Positions 15,830 to 22,544 of a stretch of 64,000 bases of DNA are shown here, piece after piece. The DNA is from Streptacidiphilus carbonis (GTDB lineage: Bacteria > Actinomycetota > Actinomycetes > Streptomycetales > Streptomycetaceae). The stretch lies in assembly GCF_000787775.1 (NCBI RefSeq), contig NZ_BBPM01000022.1, forward strand, positions 18,249 through 82,248. Reading direction: 5' to 3'. Numbering within the stretch: the stretch's first letter is position 1; every line of letters starts with the position of its first letter. The position numbers were made by a program, and so were the translations under genes. The notes beneath the pieces were generated by a model. It had not been told where the DNA came from, did no database searches, and worked only from the letters and a program-made list of their open reading frames with translations.

Positions 15830-16822
15830 TCAGGCGGTCTCCTTGCCGGACGGCTGCTCCCCGGTGTCCTCGTCCTTGAAGGAGGTGCGCACCTGCTGCT
15901 CGGGCCGCCGTTCCTCCTGCTTCACGATGGCGTCCAGCACCTCCCGGTCCGCGCGGTTCAGCGGCGGCTGCATCAGGGTGCGCGGCCACAGCCGGCGGGC
16001 CCGCACCACATTGGCCTCGGCGGCGTACATGGTGATCTGAGCGGCGAGGTAGAGCCAGGAGATCAGTCCGAGGACAGTGCCGAAGAAGCCGTAGACCTGG
16101 GTGGAGTGCCGGAGTTGATGGGCCACCAGGATCCCGCCGAAGGTCTGCAGCGCGGTCCAGGCCGGGCCCGCGACCAGGCAGCCGGGCAGGAGCTGGGCCA
16201 GCGTCACCTCTTCCGGGGTGAGGATCCGGAAGCAGATCAGGTAGAGGCCGATGTTGACGGCGACCGAGCCCAGCAGGCCGCCGATCCAGGCCAGGGCGCC
16301 GTGGGCGAGGAAGCCGACCAGGCCGGCCGTGGCGGTGCTCAGGGCCAGGCCGAGGCCCAGGGCCACCAGCATCAGCAGCCCGCGTCCCATCCGGGGGAAG
16401 AAGCCGGGCCGTTCGGTGCCGGGGATGTTCCACACCTCGGCCATGGCGAACTGCAGGATCTGGGTCATCCCCAGCGAGCCGTAGAGCAGGCCGAGGACGC
16501 CGATGGCCACGGCGGCGCCGGTGCCCTGCAGCGAGTGCACGTTGTCCTGCAACTGGTTGCCGATGATGGGGAAGTCGGCGAGCGCCGAGTGCAGCACCGC
16601 CCGCTGGGCGGCCGGGTTGCCGTGCAGGACGAAGCCCAGGCTGGTGGTGAGCAGCAGGAGCAGCGGGAACACCGCGGCGAAGGCGTAGTAGGTGATCAGC
16701 GCGGCGAGCTGGCCGCCCCGGTCGTCGCCGAACTTCTTGACCACGCCGACGGTGAACGCTGTTGCGCGGTGATTCTGTTGGGCCCCGTCCACGGAGCGCA
16801 GGGCCCGTTCGAAGATGTTCAC
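15830..16822 (-). CDS. YihY/BrkB-family inner membrane protein
   Basis: A 330-residue protein with about six membrane segments. The family pattern is clear: GGQLAALITYYAFAAVFPLLLLL near 40, GSLGMTQILQFAMAEVWNIP near 120, and FGGILVAHQLRHSTQVYGFFGTVLGLISWLYLAAQI near 255. Members were once called ribonuclease BN by mistake; the true role is unknown, with envelope transport or stress roles suggested. The charged C-terminal tail is cytoplasmic. A GTG at 16822 with GGGGGAG upstream was preferred over the in-frame ATG at 16846. The next gene upstream on this strand starts 113 bases away. Confidence 0.88.
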   Translation of the reverse strand: MNIFERALRSVDGAQQNHRATAFTVGVVKKFGDDRGGQLAALITYYAFAAVFPLLLLLTTSLGFVLHGNPAAQRAVLHSALADFPIIGNQLQDNVHSLQGTGAAVAIGVLGLLYGSLGMTQILQFAMAEVWNIPGTERPGFFPRMGRGLLMLVALGLGLALSTATAGLVGFLAHGALAWIGGLLGSVAVNIGLYLICFRILTPEEVTLAQLLPGCLVAGPAWTALQTFGGILVAHQLRHSTQVYGFFGTVLGLISWLYLAAQITMYAAEANVVRARRLWPRTLMQPPLNRADREVLDAIVKQEERRPEQQVRTSFKDEDTGEQPSGKETA

Positions 16823-16934
16823 CGTGGCTCCCCCGCCCGTCCTCATGAGCAGTTCGGATCACCTGTCCATCCGTTCACCTGCCCTGATCCGCGGGTACGA
16901 CACCGGCCCGGACGGCGGCCCACCGGAAGGCGGC

Positions 16935-18668
16935 CTACCGGAAGCGGGAGAGCCTGCGCTTCGCGGCCTTGCGCCGACAGGCGGGGAACCGGCGGTCCAC
17001 CTCGGCCACCGCGGCCCGCTGGCCCGCGTAGAGGACGCCGTAGCCGAAGCCTTCCTCGCCGGCCCGGTGCGCGACGGCTGCCAGCTCCGGCAGCGCGGAG
17101 CAGGCCAGCAGTGCGTCCTGGCGTTCGCCGAGCAGCTGCTGCAGCCGCTTCATCGCCTTGGCCATCCGCTTGGCGGGCTTCCCCACCGCTGGCCGGGCGC
17201 CCTCGGCGGCGTACCGGGCCCGCTTGGCCGCCTTGCGGGTCGCGTGCAGCGCCTGGTCGCGCTGCGATCCGGCCGGTGCGGCCGCCGCCGCGTCGGCTCG
17301 CGCCGTCACCCGGCGCTGCTCCCGGCGGGCGATGCGGCGGAACTCCGCGACCGCGCCGCGACGGGCCCGGCCGCGCAGCGGCGGCCTGGCGGCCAACTCC
17401 TCCAGGCCGTCCAGCAGGGTGAAGTAGCGGGGGCCGTCCAGGGTGGCGACTGCGCGCTTCCAGGAGCGGCGGTACTCGGCCGAGGCCCAGCTGTCGATCC
17501 GCTCGCGCACCGGGCCCGGGCACTCCGCGGCCGGCAGCCGTCCGATCTCCGCGCCCAGCCTGGCCCCCAGCACCTCCCGGTCCCGGGCCTCGCCCAGTAC
17601 CGCGCCGAGCCAGCGCAGCTCCTCGGCCAGTGCCCGGCCGGGCTCCTCGGCGAGCAGCCGCCGATGGGTGCGCAGGGTGCTCCGGAGCCGCCGCACCGCG
17701 ACGCGCATCTGGTGCACGGCGTCGGCCTCGTCCGCGCGGACGGCCGGGTCCAGGGCGATCAGCTGCTGGACCTGCGCGCGGAGCAGCGCGGTGACGGCGG
17801 CCCCGACGGTGCCGGCGCCGAGCCTGGCAGCCTGCTTCCGGCCCATGCCCTTGTCCTGCCCTTTGCCGTCCTGCCCTTTGCCGTCCTGCCCTTTGCCGTC
17901 CTGCCCTTTGCCGTCCTGGCCCTTGCCCCGGGCGCGGCGGCCGGGCGCTGCTTCCATGGTCCCCCGTCCCATGGTGTCCCGGCCCAGTGCCCGGGCCAGT
18001 TTGGAGGGGCTGGAGGAGCGGCGCAGGCCTGCGCGGAAGAAGCGCTGCTCCACCGCGTCCAGCAGGTCGGCGCCGCCCTCCACGAGTTCGGCCTCGACCT
18101 CGGTCCACGAGGTCAGCACCGCGGAGCTGCCGCCGCCCCGGTGCCGGCTGTGACCTTCGCGCTGGGTGGGGACGGCGGGCTGTGCCTGCTCCGCGGCCTC
18201 CGGTGCGAACCGCTCCGGCGCCAGCACCTGGGCCGACACGGCGTCCTGCGCCACTTCGGCCAGCGACCGGTGCTCGGAGTCCAGCAGCAGTCGGCGGCGC
18301 CGCTGGGTGCGCAGGTGCACGATCGGGATCAGCGCCTGACCGCGCGCGTACGCCCGGGTGCGCTGGGTGAGCACGCGGGGCACCCGCCCTGGCGCGCCGG
18401 CGTTGAGCGGCAGGTGCACCTCATGGCGCTCGTCCGGTCCGACCGGCAGCTTCAGGTGCCAGCCGGAGTCATGGCCGCCGGTGCGCCGCCGCAGCGTGAT
18501 GCCGTGCTCCAGCAGCCTCAGATCAGCGGTGTCGTAGTAGACCGCGTCGAGGTTCTCGACGTCCGGGTCGGATATCTCGGAGACGCCGGGGAGCCCGTCC
18601 AGGGCGGGGAGAGCCGCGTCCACCATGCCGTCGAACTTGCGTTCCTTCTCGATATGGCTGCTCGTCAT
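16935..18668 (-). CDS. CYTH and CHAD domain protein (polyphosphate-associated)
   Basis: A 577-residue fusion. The N-terminal CYTH (triphosphate tunnel) domain begins HIEKERKF with the ExExK signature at E7, E9 and K11, followed by DAVYYDTADLRLLEHGITLRRR and WHLKLP. The C-terminal half (about 275-577) is a CHAD helical domain rich in conserved His and Arg, such as VHQMRVAVRRLRS and HATRKAAKRARYAAE. CHAD domains bind polyphosphate granules, and CYTH domains hydrolyse or bind triphosphates, so a role in polyphosphate metabolism is inferred. Between the domains lies a GKGQD pentapeptide array encoded by a 15-bp repeat. It is divergent from the hydrolase at 18751. Confidence 0.92.
   Translation of the reverse strand: MTSSHIEKERKFDGMVDAALPALDGLPGVSEISDPDVENLDAVYYDTADLRLLEHGITLRRRTGGHDSGWHLKLPVGPDERHEVHLPLNAGAPGRVPRVLTQRTRAYARGQALIPIVHLRTQRRRRLLLDSEHRSLAEVAQDAVSAQVLAPERFAPEAAEQAQPAVPTQREGHSRHRGGGSSAVLTSWTEVEAELVEGGADLLDAVEQRFFRAGLRRSSSPSKLARALGRDTMGRGTMEAAPGRRARGKGQDGKGQDGKGQDGKGQDGKGQDKGMGRKQAARLGAGTVGAAVTALLRAQVQQLIALDPAVRADEADAVHQMRVAVRRLRSTLRTHRRLLAEEPGRALAEELRWLGAVLGEARDREVLGARLGAEIGRLPAAECPGPVRERIDSWASAEYRRSWKRAVATLDGPRYFTLLDGLEELAARPPLRGRARRGAVAEFRRIARREQRRVTARADAAAAAPAGSQRDQALHATRKAAKRARYAAEGARPAVGKPAKRMAKAMKRLQQLLGERQDALLACSALPELAAVAHRAGEEGFGYGVLYAGQRAAVAEVDRRFPACRRKAAKRRLSRFR
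17853..17927 (-). repeat. In-frame 15-bp minisatellite encoding GKGQD x5
   Basis: Five consecutive 15-bp units (plus-strand form GTCCTGCCCTTTGCC) lie inside the CYTH/CHAD gene and encode five GKGQD pentapeptides. They form a charged flexible linker between the two domains. Copy number could vary without shifting frame. Confidence 0.95.
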
Positions 18669-18750
18669 AGCGGTTCCCTGCCCACCAGCGGTGGCCGCAT
18701 ACCGTGCGCACTGAGGTTTCAGCAGACTCCTTGCGGCCCAAGAGACCTGC

Positions 18751-19506
18751 ATGAACAAACTCGCGGTCCGTGTCGAGATGCGACGGGGCCTTCGCTACGG
18801 CCCCAGCGGGCAGCTGCTCGACGTCTACCGGCCGGCCTCCCCGCCCGGGGACCTGGTCCCCACCGTGCTGCTGTGGCACGGCCGCCCCGCCGACAACCGG
18901 GCGGTGATGGCCACGCTGGCCCGGGAGGTGGCCGGCCACGGCCTGCTGGTCCTGGTCCCCGACTGGCGCACGGACGCACCGGACGGCGGCTGGGGGCAGT
19001 TGCGCGAGTCCCTCGCCTACGCGCGCACCCGCGCGGCCCGGCACGGCGGCGACGCCGGGCGGATGGTGCTGGCCGGCTGGTCCCTGGGCGGCCGCGCCGC
19101 CCTGGCGACCGCGCTGCGGCCGTCCGCGGCGAGCGCCGACGGCTGGCGGCCGGCCGCCGTCGTCGGCCTCGGCAGCAACTACAACTCCGAGGACGAGCTG
19201 ATGTACCCGACCGTGATGGCGGAGCTGGCCCGCTCCCGGGCCACCCCGGTCCCGGTCCGGCTGCACCACGGCACCGCCGACGCCGTCGTCGACGTCGCCC
19301 GCTCCCGCGAGTTCGCCGCCGCGCTGCGGTCGCGGGGCTGGCCGGTCACCCTCACCGAGTCGGACTCGGACCACTCCGGCGTGGTGATGGCCGAGTACGA
19401 CCGCGGCCTGGGCCGCTGCCGCGGCGCCACCGCGGACCACGCCCTGCGGGCCGGGGAGGTGACCGCCCGCCTGATCGCGGAGGCGGCCGGGGTCCGGGTG
19501 TCCTGA
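18751..19506 (+). CDS. Alpha/beta hydrolase (esterase/lipase-like)
   Basis: A 251-residue alpha/beta hydrolase without signal peptide. The nucleophile elbow is GWSLGG near residue 110 and the oxyanion strand region is LLWHGRPADNR near 40. An HHGTADAVVDV motif supplies the acid Asp, and DSDHSG near 210 supplies the catalytic His. It resembles BD-FAE/dienelactone hydrolase-type esterases; the substrate is unknown. It starts 82 bases from the divergent CYTH/CHAD gene, so they share a promoter region. The ATG has only a weak purine tract upstream. Confidence 0.85.
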   Translation: MNKLAVRVEMRRGLRYGPSGQLLDVYRPASPPGDLVPTVLLWHGRPADNRAVMATLAREVAGHGLLVLVPDWRTDAPDGGWGQLRESLAYARTRAARHGGDAGRMVLAGWSLGGRAALATALRPSAASADGWRPAAVVGLGSNYNSEDELMYPTVMAELARSRATPVPVRLHHGTADAVVDVARSREFAAALRSRGWPVTLTESDSDHSGVVMAEYDRGLGRCRGATADHALRAGEVTARLIAEAAGVRVS

Positions 19507-19552
19507 GCCGCCCCGAGCCGCCCCGAGCCGCCGTGCCCCGCGCGGAACCGCA

Positions 19553-19558
19553 TAGGCT
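19553..19558 (+). promoter_or_regulatory. -10 box TAGGCT for leaderless phosphopantetheinyl transferase mRNA
   Basis: TAGGCT ends exactly 6 bases before the ATG at 19565. That places the transcription start at or next to the start codon, as in leaderless actinobacterial mRNAs. No ribosome binding site is present. Confidence 0.5.
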
Positions 19559-19564
19559 GGCCCG

Positions 19565-20278
19565 ATGGACGCGGTACGGGTGTGGCTGGGGTGGGCCGAC
19601 GGCAGTGCGGCCGGCGGGGACGCGGACCGGAGTTTCACCGACCGGGCCGCCGTGCTGGACCCGGAGGAACGGGCCAGGGCGGCCGCCTTCGCCCGTCCCG
19701 GGCTGCGGAACCGCTACACCGCCGCCCATGTGATGCTGCGCCAGGTCCTCGGCGAGTGCCTGGGCCTGGACCCCGCGCTGGTGTGCTTCGACCGGGACGC
19801 CTGCCCCTGCTGCGGCGGCCCGCACGGGCGGCCGGTGCTCGCGGGGGAGCAGCGGTCCCTGGAGTTCTCGCTGTCCCACGCCGGGGCCCTGGTCGCGATC
19901 GCCGTGGCCGCGGCTCCGGTCGGCGTGGACGTCGAGACCCTGCCCGGGCCCGGAACCGTCGCCGACGTCGCCTCCGCACTGCACCCCGCCGAACGCGCGG
20001 AGATCGCCGCAGCGGCCGACCCCGCGGTGGCCTTCGCCCGGCTCTGGACCCGCAAGGAGGCCTACCTCAAGGGCCTCGGCACCGGCCTGGGCCGCGGCCT
20101 CGACCTCGACTACGTCGGCAGCGAGCAGCCCGGCCCCCCGGACTGGGCGATGGCCGACCTGCCCGCCCCCGACGGCCACGCCGTCGCCGTCGCCGTGCGG
20201 CAGCCGGAACCGGTTGTGGCAGGGTTGACCTGGCTGACCCCGGAAGCGGAGCCGGCGACCCGGCACGACCAGGACTGA
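19565..20278 (+). CDS. 4'-phosphopantetheinyl transferase (Sfp type)
   Basis: A 237-residue two-lobed Sfp-type transferase that moves the phosphopantetheine arm of CoA to a carrier-protein serine. The diagnostic motifs are VGVDVE near 120, with Mg ligands D and E, and FARLWTRKEAYLKGLG near 158-173, with the catalytic E and K. FSLSHAGALVAIAV precedes them. A CPCCGGPHGRP stretch near 78, shared by many actinobacterial members, binds near the substrate. It can activate NRPS, PKS or fatty acid carrier proteins, but no such synthase is in this window, so it is probably a stand-alone activator. The 14-base gap to the next gene suggests co-transcription. Confidence 0.93.
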   Translation: MDAVRVWLGWADGSAAGGDADRSFTDRAAVLDPEERARAAAFARPGLRNRYTAAHVMLRQVLGECLGLDPALVCFDRDACPCCGGPHGRPVLAGEQRSLEFSLSHAGALVAIAVAAAPVGVDVETLPGPGTVADVASALHPAERAEIAAAADPAVAFARLWTRKEAYLKGLGTGLGRGLDLDYVGSEQPGPPDWAMADLPAPDGHAVAVAVRQPEPVVAGLTWLTPEAEPATRHDQD

Positions 20279-20292
20279 GGACCAGCGCCGCC

Positions 20293-21423
20293 ATGACCGA
20301 CACCCGCCCCTACGTCCTGCTCAGCGCCGCCATGTCGGTGGACGGCCGGATCGACGACACCTCGCCGGAACGGCTGCTGCTGTCCTCCCCGGAGGACTTC
20401 GACCGGGTGGACGGGCTGCGCGCGGACAGCGACGCGATCCTGATCGGCGCCGGGACCCTCCGCGGCGACGACCCCCGGCTGCTGGTCAACAGCCCTGACC
20501 GGCGCGCCGGGCGCAGTGCCGGGGGCCGTCCCGAGCAGCCGCTGCGGGTGGTGCTGACCGGCAGCGGCGACCTCGATCCGGACCAGCGCTTCTGGCACCA
20601 CGGCGTCGCCAGGGTCGCCTACGCCCCGGACGCCGTCGCCCCGGCCCTCGCCGCGCGGCTGGGGCCGCTCGCGGACGTGGTGGGCACCGGCGCACGGCTG
20701 AACCCCGGCGCCGTCCTGGACGACCTGGGCGCCCGTGGCGTGCGCCGGCTGATGGTCGAGGGCGGGGGAGCGGTGCACACCCTGTTCCTGACGGCGGGTC
20801 TGGTGGACGAGATCCAACTCGCCGTCGCCCCCTTCTTCGTCGGCGACGCAGCGGCCCCCGGCTTCGTCCGCCCCGGCCTGTTCCCCCAGGACGCCGCCCA
20901 CCGGATGACCCTCGCCGGGACCCGCGCCCTCGGCGACACCGCCCTGCTCCGCTACCTGGTGGACCGCCCCCCGCTGACCCCGGCCGACCGCCGCCTGCTG
21001 GCCGAGGCCATCGCGGAGTCCCGCCTCTGCCCGCCCTCCGACACCGCCTACTCCGTCGGCGCGCTGATCATCGCCGAGGACGGCACCGAACTGGCGCGCG
21101 GCCACTCCCGCGAGGGCGGCGACCCCAAGGTCCACGCCGAAGAGGCAGCCCTCGCCAAGCTCTCCCCCGACGACCCCCGGCTCCCGGGTGCCACCCTCTA
21201 CACCACCCTGGAACCCTGCAGCACCCGCGCTTCCCGCCCCACCCCCTGCGCCCAGCTCGTCCTGGCCTCCGGCATCCGCCGCATCGTCCTCGCCTGGCGC
21301 GAACCCGCCCGCTTCGTCGCCGACTGCCAGGGCGTCGAACTCCTCCAGCAGTCCGGCCGCACCGTCCTCGAATGCCCGGAACTGGCCCCCGAGGCCCGCG
21401 CCGTCAACGCCCACCTGGCCTGA
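20293..21423 (+). CDS. Reductase-deaminase fusion, RibD-like with inverted domain order
   Basis: A 376-residue fusion. Residues 1-225 form a RibD_C/DHFR-like reductase domain: SVDGRIDD, DAILIGAGTLRGDDPRLLV, and RRLMVEGGGAVHTLFL. Residues 230-376 form a cytidine-deaminase-like zinc domain with H281-A-E283, P308-C309 and C319 as zinc ligands and proton shuttle. Canonical RibD has the deaminase first and the reductase second; here the order is reversed. It may act in riboflavin, folate-like or pyrimidine metabolism, or make a deazapurine or similar product. It follows the phosphopantetheinyl transferase by 14 bases and no rib genes are nearby. The pathway is not determined. Confidence 0.88.
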   Translation: MTDTRPYVLLSAAMSVDGRIDDTSPERLLLSSPEDFDRVDGLRADSDAILIGAGTLRGDDPRLLVNSPDRRAGRSAGGRPEQPLRVVLTGSGDLDPDQRFWHHGVARVAYAPDAVAPALAARLGPLADVVGTGARLNPGAVLDDLGARGVRRLMVEGGGAVHTLFLTAGLVDEIQLAVAPFFVGDAAAPGFVRPGLFPQDAAHRMTLAGTRALGDTALLRYLVDRPPLTPADRRLLAEAIAESRLCPPSDTAYSVGALIIAEDGTELARGHSREGGDPKVHAEEAALAKLSPDDPRLPGATLYTTLEPCSTRASRPTPCAQLVLASGIRRIVLAWREPARFVADCQGVELLQQSGRTVLECPELAPEARAVNAHLA

Positions 21424-21515
21424 TCCGGGCCCAGCCCGGTCCCCGGCGGTCTCGGCGGAGCTCCGTACGCGGCGATCCAGGCGGGCGGTCCGGGCGCCTT
21501 CGCCCAGGCACAGCC

Positions 21516-22544
21516 TCAGCCGTCGGTGTCGGCGTCGTCGCTGCCGGCGCCGTCGGCGGCGCGTTGTTCCTCCGGCCAGACGCCCACGTGGTCCGGTTCC
21601 AGGGAGACGCCGACGCGGTGTTCCATGCCGAGGGCTTCGAGGAACTGGCGGGGGAGTTGGATGCGGCCGGTGCGGTCGAGCATGGCGTACTCGCGTTCCT
21701 CCAGGGACTCCTCGCCGTGTTCGTCGGTGGCGAGGCGGCGGAGCACCTCGGAGCTGGCGCGGCCGTCGCGGATGGCCACGGTGCGGCGGACCTCGCCGGC
21801 GACCATGAGGTCGTGGGTGACGATGACCACCGTCGCGCCCAGTTCGCGGTTGACGGTGCGGAATGCCTCGAAGATCTGCGCGCCGGTCTCGGAGTCCAGC
21901 TCGCCCGTGGGCTCGTCGGCGAGCACCACCGAGGGCTGGTTGGCCAGGGCGACGGCGATGGCGACGCGCTGCTGCTCGCCCCCGGACATCTGCTGGGGTC
22001 GCTTGTCGCCGCAGTGCGCCACGCCGAGCAGGTCCAGCAGTTCGCCGGCCCGCTCGCCTTGGCTGCGCTTCAGCCTCCGCCCCCGGCCACCGGTCAACTG
22101 CATCGGCAGCGCCACGTTCTGGCGGCCCGTCAGGAACGGCATCAGATTGCGGGCGGTCTGCTGCCAGACGAAGCCGACCACCTCCCGGCGGTACGCCAGC
22201 CGCTCCTTGGCGCCCATCGCCATCAGGTCGCGGCCGGCCACGGTGGCCTTGCCCGCGGTGGGCACGTCCAGGCCGGCCAGGATCTGCAGCAGCGTGGACT
22301 TGCCGCTGCCCGAGGCGCCGACCAGGGCCATCAGGTCGCCCTGAGTGACCGTCAGGTCCAGCCCCTGCAGGGCCTGGACCTCCACCCCGTCGGAGGAGAA
22401 GATCCGGACCAGCCGGTCGCAGGCGATCACCGCGTCGTGCCCGTAGGCGGGCCGCTCCCGGGCGGCGGCGGCCCTGCCGCGGAGCTCGTCCAGGCTGGGC
22501 ATGGCCTCGGAGCCGCCGGCGGTGCTCTCCGCGGTGGTGCTCAT
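21516..22544 (-). CDS. ABC transporter ATPase (LolD/MacB type) with AbrB-like C-terminal tail
   Basis: A 342-residue ATPase that drives the two FtsX-type membrane proteins encoded upstream. Walker A is GASGSGKST (76-84), the signature is MSGGEQQ (186-192) and Walker B is VVLADEP (206-212), followed by the switch His in IVTHD. Residues 1-40 are an extra N-terminal arm. Residues 287-324 read AMLDRTGRIQLPRQFLEALG...VSLEPDHVGVWP, which has the rhythm of an AbrB/SpoVT swapped-hairpin domain. The tail is acidic. Its ATG overlaps the stop of the permease gene by four bases. Confidence 0.9.
   Translation of the reverse strand: MSTTAESTAGGSEAMPSLDELRGRAAAARERPAYGHDAVIACDRLVRIFSSDGVEVQALQGLDLTVTQGDLMALVGASGSGKSTLLQILAGLDVPTAGKATVAGRDLMAMGAKERLAYRREVVGFVWQQTARNLMPFLTGRQNVALPMQLTGGRGRRLKRSQGERAGELLDLLGVAHCGDKRPQQMSGGEQQRVAIAVALANQPSVVLADEPTGELDSETGAQIFEAFRTVNRELGATVVIVTHDLMVAGEVRRTVAIRDGRASSEVLRRLATDEHGEESLEEREYAMLDRTGRIQLPRQFLEALGMEHRVGVSLEPDHVGVWPEEQRAADGAGSDDADTDG

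Noticed and set aside
19565..21423. Phosphopantetheinyl transferase plus reductase-deaminase as the edge of a natural-product cluster
   Set aside because: No carrier protein, synthase, tailoring enzyme or resistance gene lies within the window around them, so a biosynthetic cluster cannot be supported.
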